Source: Streptosporangium minutum
Lineage (GTDB): Bacteria; Actinomycetota; Actinomycetes; Streptosporangiales; Streptosporangiaceae
Length of the DNA stretch: 64,000 nucleotides
NCBI RefSeq assembly: GCF_002149035.1
Contig: NZ_NGFP01000004.1
Coordinates: 29,974 to 93,973, forward strand
Reading direction: 5' to 3'
Shown here: one piece after another, positions 19,666 to 28,680 of the stretch
Layout of the letters: each line of letters begins with the position of its first letter
Position numbering within the stretch: the stretch's first letter is position 1
The notes under the pieces: model-generated
Told to the model about the DNA's origin: nothing
The model's input: the letters and a program-made list of their open reading frames with translations, nothing else
Databases searched by the model: none
Translations under genes and position numbers: made by a program

Positions 19666-20292
19666 ATGACGTTCACCAACCGATCCGCCACCCGCAGGCT
19701 CGCACTCGCCGCCGCGGGGACCGGCATGCTCGTACTGCTCACGGCCTGCGGCGGGGATGACCGGCCGTCGGCCGCGCCCACCGGCACGCCCGGCGGCGCG
19801 CAGGCCGCCGCCACGAGCCCGCAGCCGTCGGCCTCCTTCAACGACGCCGACGTCGCCTTCGCCCAGATGATGATCCCGCATCACGAGCAGGCGGTGGAGA
19901 TGGCCGAGCTCGCCGAGTCGCGGGCCGGCGCTCCCGAGGTCAAGGAGCTCGCGGCGAAGATCAAGGTCGCTCAGGATCCCGAGATCGCCGTCATGAACGG
20001 CTGGCTGTCAGCCTGGGGCAAGCCTGCCGGCCCCGAGGGGGGTCATGGGGGGCACGACATGCCCGGGATGATGACCGGAGAGGACATGGCCAAGCTCCGT
20101 GAGGCCAAGGGCGCAGAGTTCGACCGGATGTTCGCCAAGCTGATGATCGCCCACCACAAGGGGGCGATCGAGATGGCCAGGACTGAGCAGGCCCAGGGGA
20201 GCAACCCCGAGGCCAAGTCGCTGGCCAGGAACATCGAGACCACGCAGCAGGCCGAGGTGGAGCAGTTGCAGGGACTGCTCGACCGTCTCTGA
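19666..20292 (+). CDS. DUF305 lipoprotein
   Basis: A 208-aa exported lipoprotein. The lipobox LTAC ends the signal peptide near residue 28. Two DUF305 half-repeats follow, each with the His pair on a helix: FAQMMIPHHEQAVEMAELA and MFAKLMIAHHKGAIEMARTE, separated by a Met/His-rich loop (HGGHDMPGMMTGEDM). Such His/Met patterns are known from metal-associated ferritin-like helices, and DUF305 genes often sit with copper or silver genes. No enzyme activity can be assigned. Confidence 0.9.
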   Translation: MTFTNRSATRRLALAAAGTGMLVLLTACGGDDRPSAAPTGTPGGAQAAATSPQPSASFNDADVAFAQMMIPHHEQAVEMAELAESRAGAPEVKELAAKIKVAQDPEIAVMNGWLSAWGKPAGPEGGHGGHDMPGMMTGEDMAKLREAKGAEFDRMFAKLMIAHHKGAIEMARTEQAQGSNPEAKSLARNIETTQQAEVEQLQGLLDRL

Positions 20293-20337
20293 CTCACATC
20301 CTCTGACGCAGGTCCTCTGACGGCACTCCGCGTCAGG

Positions 20338-20371
20338 CCGGTGCCCGGGAGCGCACGCATCCGGGCACCGG
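20338..20371 (+). terminator. Strong hairpin after the DUF305 gene
   Basis: CCGGTGCCCGG (20338-20348) and CCGGGCACCGG (20361-20371) pair over 11 bp with a 12-nt loop. No T run follows, as is common in high-GC genomes. Confidence 0.6.
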
Positions 20372-20387
20372 CGCCGCTCCCGGGCCC

Positions 20388-20450
20388 GTTCACCGCGTTC
20401 GCCGCGTTCGCCGCGTTCGCCACGTTCGTCACGTTCACCGCGTTCGCCAC
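20388..20450. repeat. Seven tandem 9-bp units
   Basis: Units GTTCRCCRC with small variations (GTTCACCGC, GTTCGCCGC, GTTCGCCAC, GTTCGTCAC). A further short run of GGCCATC copies lies at about 20586-20612. Both sit in the 515-bp gap between the DUF305 and DUF4396 genes, which has no gene I can support. Confidence 0.8.
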
Positions 20451-20734
20451 GTCCCTCCTGCCTGTCATGCCCGTCATGCCCGGCTTCCGGGTGGACGGCC
20501 CTCGGCGCGGCTTCGAGCGCGACGGCCACCACCGCATGGGCCACCACCACACCGGCCACCGCCGCACCGGCCGCCACCGCGCGGGCCGTCGGCCATCGGC
20601 CATCGGCCATCGGCATCCGGGGGCATCGCACCGATCTCCCGTAGTAGTCCCCCGCTTCTCCGGAGGCGTTCCCCCTCCGGGCATCATCCGCCGGCGCGAT
20701 CGGCCCCGCTACCGGAATCCACCCGTTGCCCATG

Positions 20735-20749
20735 TACCCCCATGGGGTA
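20735..20749 (+). promoter_or_regulatory. CsoR-like operator, TACCCC-CAT-GGGGTA
   Basis: A perfect inverted repeat with 6-bp arms around CAT. G-tract palindromes of this shape are the known binding boxes of CsoR/RcnR-family copper-sensing repressors. It lies 59 bp before the ATG of the His-rich DUF4396 gene and overlaps the likely promoter (GGGGTATAAAT). No csoR gene is in the window, so the repressor would act in trans. Confidence 0.65.
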
Positions 20750-20807
20750 TAAATTGGCGCATATCGGGGACGGCCGACCGGGCCGGCTGATGGGCAAGGA
20801 GAAGGCG

Positions 20808-21332
20808 ATGTCCGAATCGACGCAGCACACGGGCCACCCGGAGCACGGAGAGCACCACGGGCACGATCACCACGCGCCCATGGGCCACTCCTCGACGGTG
20901 ACGTGGCGGATGGCCGCGTCGGCGACCCTGCACTGCCTCACCGGGTGCGCCATCGGCGAGGTGCTCGGCATGGTGATCGGCACGGCTCTGGGCTGGTCCA
21001 ACACGGCGACCATCGTCTTGGCCGTCGTGCTGGCCTTCTTCTTCGGCTACGCCCTCACCATCGTGGGACTACGCAAGTCCGGCCTCGGCTGGCGCGAGCT
21101 CGTACGGCTGGCGCTCGCCGCCGACACCGTGTCGATCATCGTCATGGAGATCGTCGACAACGGCGTGATGATGGTGGTGCCCGGCGCCATGGACGCCGGG
21201 CTCACCTCGGGCCTGTTCTGGGGCGCTCTCGCGTTCGCCCTGCTGGTGGCCTTCCTCGTCACCACTCCGATCAACAAGTGGATCATCGGCAAGGGCAAGG
21301 GGCACGCGGTGGTCCACGCCTACCACCACTGA
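20808..21332 (+). CDS. DUF4396 membrane protein with His-rich N-terminus
   Basis: A 174-aa protein. The first ~27 residues are very His-rich (HTGHPEHGEHHGHDHHAPM), then four transmembrane segments, with a Cys pair early (LHCLTGCAIGEVLGM) and conserved acidic residues in VMEIVDNGVMMVVPG. The fold is DUF4396, function unknown. The His-rich head, the Met/Cys content and the CsoR-like box upstream point to a copper- or other metal-responsive membrane protein; this is an inference. AAGGAGAAGG precedes ATG 20808. Confidence 0.85.
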   Translation: MSESTQHTGHPEHGEHHGHDHHAPMGHSSTVTWRMAASATLHCLTGCAIGEVLGMVIGTALGWSNTATIVLAVVLAFFFGYALTIVGLRKSGLGWRELVRLALAADTVSIIVMEIVDNGVMMVVPGAMDAGLTSGLFWGALAFALLVAFLVTTPINKWIIGKGKGHAVVHAYHH

Positions 21333-21335
21333 GAA

Positions 21336-21357
21336 CCGCCTCATCGGCCGGAGGCGG
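21336..21357. terminator. Bidirectional hairpin between convergent genes
   Basis: CCGCCTC (21336-21342) and GAGGCGG (21351-21357), 8-nt loop. It begins just after the DUF4396 stop and overlaps the last codons of the DUF5682 gene on the other strand. Confidence 0.5.
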
Positions 21358-24154
21358 ACCTCCCGGCGAGCAGTCCCGCGACGGCGTCCGCCGCCTCGGG
21401 ATGCCGGACCAGCAGATCGGCCACCTCGCGGTGCTCGGGTCCGCCGGCGAGGTGAACGGCCGGCTGCCACCCCGCCTCGCACCCGAGCAGCACGGCCACG
21501 GCGTCACATGCCGCCGGGTGACCGGCCAGCAGGTCGGCCACCGGCCCGGCCGGCGCGGGCACCGGTCCGGCCACCGCCTTCGGCGTCTCCCTCGCCGACC
21601 ACGGCGGTACCCACGTGTCGACGGAGGACAGGCCCGCCGGGAACGTGCGGCCCGCCTCGCGGACGAGCACGGGCACCAGCTCGTGCGCCTGGTCACGCAG
21701 GGTCGTGATCAATTTGGGGAGCCACGGGAGCAGGACGGTGTCGGGCAGCCGGGCGAAGGCCTTGGACATCACCTCGACCACGAAGGGCGCCAGCGCCGGA
21801 ACCGGCTCAAGCGCCTGCACGAACCCGCTCAGGTACAGCGGGAACGCCGGGACGACGAGGGGGTTGTCCAGCAGCTCGTCACACCGCGATCGCAGCTCGT
21901 CCTGCGTGAGCAGGCCGAGCCGGAACCGGGCGGCCCACAGCAGCGCCACCTTGGCCGGCGCCTCGGGATGCGACTGCCGTACGGCGAGTTCGAGCTGGGC
22001 GCGGTCACACCCCAGGGCCAGCGCGAGACTCTCCATGCTGGACAGGAATCCGAGCATGGCGGCCACCTGGCGGACGCCGACCTCCTCGTCCACGAAAGCG
22101 GTCGGCAGCAGCGTGCAGTAGTGCGCGTACCCGGTGGTGACGAAGTCCTCGCACCAGGCCGGCAGCACCGGCTCGGTCGCGCGGTAGTGGGCCAGCAACC
22201 GGCGGATCCGGCGCAGCACGTCGGGGGCGTCGTCCACGGTGCGCTCGGCGGCCAGCAGTTCCACGGCCCGACCGCCGAGCTCGTCGGTGAACCGCCGGCT
22301 GCCCAGGTACAGGATGGCGTCCTCCACCGCCGCGAGAGCGACGGCGGCGGTGGCCTCAGGCGCCCACACGGTACGGCGCAGGCGCTGCTCCAGCACCTGC
22401 TCGACGGTGACTCCCTCGTAGCCCAGCTCGATGATCGATCGCTGGTGACGGCCGATCGCCAGGTCCCAGCTCTCCTGGATCGGCCGCTCACCGAGGCGAC
22501 GCGCGCCCATGATGGGACGGACGGCGTCCTCAGGCAGCAGGTAGCGCAGCATCCACAGCAGGTGGGAGCAGGGCACCAGCTCCGGGTCCGCGGCGAGGTT
22601 CAGCAGCGCCCGCTGCTGGGTGCGCTTCTCCAGGTCGAGCCCGAGCGGCTTCAACCGGTCGTAGACGTCCTGGGCCAGCGGCGGGAGTGCCCGGTAGCCG
22701 ACCTCTCCGATCCGGTCACCGCCCAGAAGGATCTCGCACAGGCGGCGCACGTCCCGGCGGCCGGGCACCACGTCCTTCTCGATGCACGTGACCGCGGCGT
22801 CCTGGAAGTCGTAGGGCGTGGGACGGGCCCGGTTACGCAGGCCGGCGAGCAGGATGGACGTCTCGAACACGGCGATGGCGTCCGCCGTACTGGCCAGGTA
22901 ACCGTTGCGGCGGGCCAGCCGGACGATGTCGACGCACCAGCCCAGCAGCTCCGCCTCGTCGAGACCGTCCAGCGCGGGCGGGTTCGCCAGGAAACCGGAC
23001 AGCCGATCGGTGACCGGCCCCTGCGGGACGGGCGCCGCCGGCCGCGCGCGCCCGGGGCGCTTGCGGGCCCCTTTCTGGCCTTCGAGCTGGTACGGCGTGA
23101 CGCCGTGGCGTGCCACGGCCTTGGTCCAGGTCGCCGCGGCGATCGACACCGAGCCGGAGGCCAGCGCGAACTGGGCCTCGATGGCGGAGTGGCTGGACGG
23201 GATGAGCCCGTACAGCCAGCGCGTGGCTGTCCGGGGGCTGATGTCGTAGGCCGGCGCCTCCGCCGCCAGGCCGAACTGCTCGACCCGGCTGGCCGCGTGG
23301 AACGCGCCGCACACGTACAGGCACTGCGACGGGTCGGCGTCCGACGCGGCCAGGTGCTCCCGCATCCGGGTCCACATGTAGCGCTCGCGGTCCTCGTCGC
23401 GGGCCAGCCGATCGCCCCCGTCAGGGCCCAGCCGTCGGAACAGGCTGCCGATCAGCACCATGACCTGGCGGTAGGTGTCGTAGTCCGCTCCGGCCAGGGG
23501 CTGCTCCACGTACTGGTCCCACCACTCGGACCAGTGCCGGACCTTGCCGTGGTGGAGCAGGTGCTCCTCAAGCTCGGCGAAGCGGGGCCGCAGGTCGCCG
23601 ATCTCGACGCCGACGGCGTCGCCGTGCAGGGCCGCTTCCTCGCCGTGCCCGGCGGCGCCGTCGGCGTCATCGCCGGCGGCCGGCTCGCGGGGCAGCCACT
23701 GGAAGACGTGGTCCGCCGAACGGTCCACCAGCACCAGCTCGACCCCCGGCGTGTCGAGGGCGTAGGCGATGGCCTGGTACTCGGCCGACGCCTCGGTGAT
23801 GGGCGCCACGACGCTGAGCGGCCCCCATGCCGGCGGGAAACCGTCGATCTCCGACGCGAACGCCTGCAACGCCACGGGCAGCCGGCAGTTGCGCAGCTCG
23901 TCCAGGAGCGGCCGCAGGTCCTCGCACAGCTCCAGGTAGATGACCCTGGGCTGCTTCTCCCGCAGGCGTCGCACCATGGCCAGCGCCGAGGCCGGTGAGT
24001 GGTGGCACACCGGGAAGATCTCAAGCTCCTCGCGCAGCGCCCGGTCGACGTCGTCGACCAGGCCCGACAGGATGCCGGGCAGGGCGCTCGGCGCGTCGGC
24101 GAAGGCGGTGGCGGCACCGAGGAGCTGCTCGCGCAGGGCGCCGAAAGGACTCAT
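21341..24154 (-). CDS. DUF5682 family protein
   Basis: A 937-aa cytosolic protein. The N-terminal third matches DUF5682 as I know it: FPVCHHSPASALAMVRRLRE, VIYLELCEDLRPLLDELRNC and YALDTPGVELVLVDRSADH; a further conserved core is CLYVCGAFHAASRVEQFG. The remaining two thirds are helical and repeat-like. ATG 24154 overlaps the stop of the MoxR gene (ATGA). It is the last gene of a five-gene operon with SWIM, unknown, VWA and MoxR proteins, a combination found together in many bacteria. The N-terminal part resembles TraB/PrgY-like folds (GxH-type loops), which is only a guess. Function unproven. Confidence 0.82.
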   Translation of the reverse strand: MSPFGALREQLLGAATAFADAPSALPGILSGLVDDVDRALREELEIFPVCHHSPASALAMVRRLREKQPRVIYLELCEDLRPLLDELRNCRLPVALQAFASEIDGFPPAWGPLSVVAPITEASAEYQAIAYALDTPGVELVLVDRSADHVFQWLPREPAAGDDADGAAGHGEEAALHGDAVGVEIGDLRPRFAELEEHLLHHGKVRHWSEWWDQYVEQPLAGADYDTYRQVMVLIGSLFRRLGPDGGDRLARDEDRERYMWTRMREHLAASDADPSQCLYVCGAFHAASRVEQFGLAAEAPAYDISPRTATRWLYGLIPSSHSAIEAQFALASGSVSIAAATWTKAVARHGVTPYQLEGQKGARKRPGRARPAAPVPQGPVTDRLSGFLANPPALDGLDEAELLGWCVDIVRLARRNGYLASTADAIAVFETSILLAGLRNRARPTPYDFQDAAVTCIEKDVVPGRRDVRRLCEILLGGDRIGEVGYRALPPLAQDVYDRLKPLGLDLEKRTQQRALLNLAADPELVPCSHLLWMLRYLLPEDAVRPIMGARRLGERPIQESWDLAIGRHQRSIIELGYEGVTVEQVLEQRLRRTVWAPEATAAVALAAVEDAILYLGSRRFTDELGGRAVELLAAERTVDDAPDVLRRIRRLLAHYRATEPVLPAWCEDFVTTGYAHYCTLLPTAFVDEEVGVRQVAAMLGFLSSMESLALALGCDRAQLELAVRQSHPEAPAKVALLWAARFRLGLLTQDELRSRCDELLDNPLVVPAFPLYLSGFVQALEPVPALAPFVVEVMSKAFARLPDTVLLPWLPKLITTLRDQAHELVPVLVREAGRTFPAGLSSVDTWVPPWSARETPKAVAGPVPAPAGPVADLLAGHPAACDAVAVLLGCEAGWQPAVHLAGGPEHREVADLLVRHPEAADAVAGLLAGRSASGR

Positions 24155-25266
24155 GACAGCGTGGAGATCGCCTGGCGGCCGCCTTCGAGGAAGTCCTTCC
24201 ACTCCCCGCCTTCCTGCTTGCTGCGGGGCTCGACGACACCGTGCCAGTACTTGTTCAGGATGGCCAGGTCCTCAGGACTGCGACGGGCCAGTGAGCCGAC
24301 CAGCGAGCCGGCGAGCGTCTCGGCCCGCAGCGTGCGGTCGCCGAAGAAGTGGCTGTGCAGGATGGCGTCCTCGATCACGCCGATCTGCTCGGCCGTGGAC
24401 AGCGCCGACTCCAGCTTCTCGTCGTCGCTGGTGGCCGACGCCGCCGCGGCCCGCAGGTCGGCGAAGCTCTGCAGCAGGATGTCCAGCAGCGTGGGCGGCA
24501 GGTCCAGCTCGATCCGGTGCCGGCGCAGCAGTTCCGTGGTGCGGAACCGTACGATCTCCGCCTCGCTGCGCTTGTTCGTCACCACGGGGATCCGGATGAA
24601 GTTGAAGCGCCGCTTCAGGGCCGACGAGAGGTCGTTCACGCCCCGGTCCCTGCTGTTGGCCGTGGCGATGATCGAGAATCCGGGCTGGGCGAACACGATG
24701 TTGTCGTCGTCGAGTTCGGGGACGGACACGTACTTCTCGGAGAGAATGGAGATCAGGGCGTCCTGCACGTCGCTGGTCGAGCGGGTCAGCTCCTCGAAGC
24801 GGCCGATCACGCCCTGCTCCATCGCCGTCATGATCGGCGAGGGGATCATCGACTCCCGGGACTGCCCCTTGGCGATCACCATGGAGACGTTCCACGAGTA
24901 CTTGATGTGGTCCTCGGTCGTGCCGGCAGTCCCCTGGACGACCAGGGTCGAGTTGCGGCAGACGGCGGCCGCGAGCAGCTCGGCGAGCCAGCTCTTGCCG
25001 GTGCCCGGATCCCCGATCAGCAGCAGACCGCGGTCCGACGCCAGGGTCACGATGGCGCGTTCGACGAAGCTGCGGTCACCGAACCACTTCTGGGAGATCT
25101 CCCGGTCGAGCCCGTCGGAGCGCTCGGACCCGAGCACGAACAGCCGCACCATCCGGGGGCTGAGCCGCCACGAGAACGGTTTGGGGCCGTCGTCGACCGA
25201 CTCCAGCCAGTCGAGCTCCTCGGCGTACTTCACCTCGGCGGGGGCACGCAGCATCTCGTCGGTCAT
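24151..25266 (-). CDS. MoxR-type AAA+ ATPase
   Basis: A 371-aa AAA+ ATPase. Walker A is LLLIGDPGTGKSWLAE near residue 88, sensor 1 is FSIIATANSRDRG, and the arginine finger region is SSALKRRFNFIRIP. The hydrolytic Walker B region lies around RSTSDVQDALISILSE. MoxR ATPases work with VWA-domain partners to remodel or insert metal into target proteins; the VWA gene is immediately upstream. ATG 25266 has AGGAG. The stop overlaps the DUF5682 start. Confidence 0.93.
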   Translation of the reverse strand: MTDEMLRAPAEVKYAEELDWLESVDDGPKPFSWRLSPRMVRLFVLGSERSDGLDREISQKWFGDRSFVERAIVTLASDRGLLLIGDPGTGKSWLAELLAAAVCRNSTLVVQGTAGTTEDHIKYSWNVSMVIAKGQSRESMIPSPIMTAMEQGVIGRFEELTRSTSDVQDALISILSEKYVSVPELDDDNIVFAQPGFSIIATANSRDRGVNDLSSALKRRFNFIRIPVVTNKRSEAEIVRFRTTELLRRHRIELDLPPTLLDILLQSFADLRAAAASATSDDEKLESALSTAEQIGVIEDAILHSHFFGDRTLRAETLAGSLVGSLARRSPEDLAILNKYWHGVVEPRSKQEGGEWKDFLEGGRQAISTLS

Positions 25267-25278
25267 TCGCGGGGTCTC

Positions 25279-26619
25279 CTAGGCGAGGAAGTTCTTGAGC
25301 TCGAACACGAGTTTGCGGATGTGACCCGAGATCACGGGGGTGCCCAGGTCCTTGAGCTTCTGGCGGAACCACGGGTCCACGCTCTGGTGTCCCGAGCTGT
25401 TCACCGAGCCGACCGGGATGAACTTCACGCCCGAACGGTGCAGCGCCTCGAAGTCGGTGATCAGCGCCCGGTTGTCGTAGAAGTCGGAGATCCACACCAT
25501 CACGGTGTTACGCGGGTCGGCGATCTTCGGCCGGGCGACGGCCATCGCGACGGTCCCGTTGGTGCCTCCCCCGAGGGTCGTCCGCAGCAGCACCTCGAAC
25601 GGGTCGTGCACCCACGGGGTCAGGTCGAGCGCTCGGGTGTCGTAGGCGACCAGATGCACGTCCACCTTGGGCAGGCCCGCGAAGATCGATGCGAGGATCG
25701 TGCAGTTCACCATCGCGTCGACCATCGAGCCCGACTGGTCGACGACCACGATCAGCCGTGCCGGCGTGGTCCGCCGGGCGGTCTGCCGGTAGTACAGCCG
25801 GTCCACGTACAGCCGCTGGTCCTCCGGGCTCCAGTTGGTGAGGTTCTTCCAGATCGTGCGTTCGACGTCGAGGTTGCGGAACACCCGCTTCGGCGGCACC
25901 GACCTGTCGATGACGCCCACGCTGGTCTTCTCGACCTGCGTGCGCAGCACCTCGGCGACCTCGTCGACGAACCTGCGGATCAACGCCTTGGCGTTGGCCA
26001 GCGCGACTCCCGACAGGTTGGCCTTGTCCCGCAGCAGCTGCTCGATGAGCGACATGCTCGGCGTCAGGCGGGCGGCCAGAGTCGAGTCGGCCAGCACCTC
26101 GCGCAGGCGCATGCGGCGGACCAGGTCGCCTTCCAGGCCGGCCAGCACACCGGCCAGTTCGCCCCCTCCGGGATGGGACCGCAGCTGTCCCGGCTCGGCC
26201 CCGAGCGCCTGCTCGAACCAGCCAGCGTCCTGCTGCCAGCGGGCCAGGTCGGTGGCGCTGACGCTGCCCGTCCCCGTCGAGAACACGTTGAGCAGGAGCT
26301 TCGACACCAGGGCCGCCCGGCGCACCTCGGCCTCACCGGCCCGCGCCGGCGGGTGCCCGTCAGCGGGGGCGGACGCGACATCGTCCTTCTGCTCCAGCAG
26401 GCCCCGCAGCTCGACGCCCAGGTCGGGGAAGCGCTGCACGATGTTGTCCACCGACACCGCCGGGTCGAGCAGCGCCGGCGGCAGTCCGAGGTCGCCGACG
26501 ATGGCCATGCTGGCCGCCTCAAGCGAGGGCTGTTCGTCGTTGTCGAACAGCCGTGCCAGGAGCCGCCAGTAGAGCACCTGGCGCCGGTTCTCGTCGGCGC
26601 TGATCGGGGAGTCGCTCAT
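25279..26619 (-). CDS. VWA-domain protein, partner of the MoxR ATPase
   Basis: A 446-aa protein. The C-terminal von Willebrand A domain has the full MIDAS metal site: LIVVVDQSGSMVDAMV (DxSxS), a Thr in GGGTNGTVAMA, and the Asp in MVWISDFYDN. The N-terminal ~230 residues are helical with no known domain. In MoxR/VWA systems the VWA protein binds the AAA+ ring and carries the target. Its ATG overlaps the stop of the gene upstream (ATGA), and the MoxR gene begins 12 bp after its stop. Confidence 0.93.
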   Translation of the reverse strand: MSDSPISADENRRQVLYWRLLARLFDNDEQPSLEAASMAIVGDLGLPPALLDPAVSVDNIVQRFPDLGVELRGLLEQKDDVASAPADGHPPARAGEAEVRRAALVSKLLLNVFSTGTGSVSATDLARWQQDAGWFEQALGAEPGQLRSHPGGGELAGVLAGLEGDLVRRMRLREVLADSTLAARLTPSMSLIEQLLRDKANLSGVALANAKALIRRFVDEVAEVLRTQVEKTSVGVIDRSVPPKRVFRNLDVERTIWKNLTNWSPEDQRLYVDRLYYRQTARRTTPARLIVVVDQSGSMVDAMVNCTILASIFAGLPKVDVHLVAYDTRALDLTPWVHDPFEVLLRTTLGGGTNGTVAMAVARPKIADPRNTVMVWISDFYDNRALITDFEALHRSGVKFIPVGSVNSSGHQSVDPWFRQKLKDLGTPVISGHIRKLVFELKNFLA

Positions 26620-28016
26620 CGCCTCAGCAACCGCCCGGCCCGCTCGCGCAGTACGGCCACCGCGTCACCGGCCCTGGCCTCGGCCTTCACGACCTTGGGG
26701 TCCGTGGGGCCCAGCGCCCAGTCTCCGGTGTGCACCTCGACCGTCTGGCGCTTGACCGTCGTCTGAACCGCGAGGGGCTGCAGCAGCCAACGGCCGCCGT
26801 CCCAGCGGACCAGGCCGATGCACGCCGAGGAGGAGGCCACCAGTTTGGGAGTGAGCGGACCGCAGGCCGGCAGGCGGTCGACGTCGACGGCGAGGGTGCT
26901 GCCCCCCAGGTCCAGCGTGCCGTCGGCCGCCGCGCGGTAGCCCTCCACCAGCACGGGCTCGGCGATGCGCACGGGGTGGCGGTCCAGGGGCGGCACCGCC
27001 GGGGCGAGCGCGCCGGCGAGCTGGAGCCTGGCGGTGGCGAACGGGTCGACGGGCTCGCCCATGCGTGCCCGGTCGTCGTGCCACACCAGGTCACCGCTGC
27101 CCAGCAGGGGCAGGTCCGTGACATCCAGACAGCGGTGCCCTGCCAGCGCGCCCAGCAGCGCGGGGTAGCCTTCCAGCAGCCGCCACAGGGCCGGGCCGAC
27201 GATCGTGTCCACCTTCGCGGCGGCGACGCTCGTGCGCACCAGCCGGGACGGCGTGCCGTCGGCGGGTTCCAGGATGCCGTGCACCTGCATCTGTACGGCG
27301 GTGCCGTGCTCGTGCACGTCGACGCCGAGGATCAGCAGCCGTCCCGACACCACGCCCGCGGCCCCGGAGGCACTGGGCAGGCCACCGGCCTGCGACAGCA
27401 GCAGAGCACGCGTCCACAGGTCGGCCCACCGCCGGGCGGGCAGGCGCTCCACCGTCCCGACGGGGCACGACGCCCGCAGCTCGGCCGCCAGGCCGTCGAG
27501 CAGCACCGCGAGCCGGCGCAGGCCGGGTTCGGGCAGCAGGGCCTCGATCGTCTGGCTTGAGGCGGAGACGAGATCGTGGTCGACGCCCCGCCATCCGGTG
27601 ATGGCCAGCTCGCCGAGCCAGGACCGGCACCCGCTGAGCAGATTGTCCGCCGCGAGCGCCGGCGTGGCCGGCGGTTCCTCCCACGACGCCCGGACCCTTC
27701 CCAGCGCGGTGTCCAGGCGGGCGAGCAGGGCGTCGTGCACCGCGCCGAACAGTGCGGCGCGCCCGCCGGCCAGAGCCGTCAGATGCTCCTCGGCGACCGA
27801 ACCGGCGGCGAGCTTTCCGGCCGCCTCGCCCACCCGCCCGCCGAGCGGCGTGGCCGAGAGAGCACCGGCCAGGGAGGTCAGCGCCGTCGCGCGCTCCTCG
27901 CTCAGCCGGGCGAATCCGTGCACGAGCGCGTCGTCGAAGCCCGTCACCAGATCGAGGGCCTCCCCGACTCCCGGCGGAACGCCGTCGAGTAGTTCGGCGA
28001 GCTGTACACCAAGCAT
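26616..28016 (-). CDS. Unknown protein of the MoxR/VWA operon
   Basis: A 466-aa protein with no domain I recognise. It is Ala/Leu-rich and helical over the first ~230 residues, then beta-rich (VVSGRLLILGVDVHEHGT, LQPLAVQTTVKRQTVEV). No transmembrane segment or signal peptide. Its start overlaps the SWIM gene's stop (TGATG) and its stop overlaps the VWA start (ATGA), so it is made in fixed ratio with both. It may be the actinobacterial version of the variable third partner found in MoxR/VWA systems. Confidence 0.75.
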   Translation of the reverse strand: MLGVQLAELLDGVPPGVGEALDLVTGFDDALVHGFARLSEERATALTSLAGALSATPLGGRVGEAAGKLAAGSVAEEHLTALAGGRAALFGAVHDALLARLDTALGRVRASWEEPPATPALAADNLLSGCRSWLGELAITGWRGVDHDLVSASSQTIEALLPEPGLRRLAVLLDGLAAELRASCPVGTVERLPARRWADLWTRALLLSQAGGLPSASGAAGVVSGRLLILGVDVHEHGTAVQMQVHGILEPADGTPSRLVRTSVAAAKVDTIVGPALWRLLEGYPALLGALAGHRCLDVTDLPLLGSGDLVWHDDRARMGEPVDPFATARLQLAGALAPAVPPLDRHPVRIAEPVLVEGYRAAADGTLDLGGSTLAVDVDRLPACGPLTPKLVASSSACIGLVRWDGGRWLLQPLAVQTTVKRQTVEVHTGDWALGPTDPKVVKAEARAGDAVAVLRERAGRLLRR

Positions 28017-28507
28017 CAGCGGACCGCCCCCATGGCCGGGAACCAGTGCATCTCAGCGATGGGCTCGGTGGTGTCCGGCAGTTCCAGGTAGGACAGGTGG
28101 CGCAGGAAGCGGCTGAACACCATGGCGCCCGGCGTGGGCTCGTGCCGGCCGTTCAGGCAGCTCATCAGATCCGCGCCGTCACCTACCTCGACGTGCAGGT
28201 AGCGGGCGACCTGGTCGAGGCCGTACTGGAGCACGGCCGCCCCGGCGAGGTCATGCAGGTGCTTGCACGGCGAGCCGCGCAGCCCGCCGCACGGCCGGTT
28301 GTTGTTGGTGCTGCAGTTGAAAGCGTGAGTTCCAGCGGTGATCGACGAGACGTACACCCGAGCGATGTCCGAACCACTCGACACGACACCCTGCAGGCGG
28401 CCGTCCGCCAGCTCGACGAAGGGGACACTCGCCAGTTTGCGGGGCTGAACGGGGGACACCACCCGTGCCACGCTGCGCTGTTCCCACGCGGCTCCGTCCG
28501 TGTTCAC
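28016..28507 (-). CDS. SWIM zinc-finger protein
   Basis: A 163-aa protein with a SWIM-type zinc site (CxCxnCxH class) in FNCSTNNNRPCGGLRGSPCK followed by HLHDLA. SWIM fingers bind DNA, RNA or protein. GTG 28507 is chosen for its GGAGG. It is the first gene of the five-gene MoxR/VWA operon, so the operon promoter lies in the 170 bp upstream. The zinc protein may supply target recognition for the ATPase machine; this is inferred from gene order. Confidence 0.8.
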   Translation of the reverse strand: MNTDGAAWEQRSVARVVSPVQPRKLASVPFVELADGRLQGVVSSGSDIARVYVSSITAGTHAFNCSTNNNRPCGGLRGSPCKHLHDLAGAAVLQYGLDQVARYLHVEVGDGADLMSCLNGRHEPTPGAMVFSRFLRHLSYLELPDTTEPIAEMHWFPAMGAVR

Positions 28508-28680
28508 GATCCCCGACCTCCAGCCCAAACGGCTCGCGGACGCCGGCCGACACGGCGGCATCTACGCGAACGGCCGATCATGAACCGGCAATTTACCGCA
28601 TCACGGACTCGGTCGGCGCCAAGCGCGGGCGGGGGATACCCGAGGGCCTGACGGTGTCCGGCGCCAGGCGCGGACACGGG

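Noticed and set aside
20341..20790. Ala/Phe-Thr repeat frame over the 9-bp repeats
   Set aside because: Explained by the tandem repeat; no start signal.
20903..23998. 1031-codon plus-strand frame
   Set aside because: Runs across the end of the DUF4396 gene in another frame and then antisense to DUF5682; shadow.
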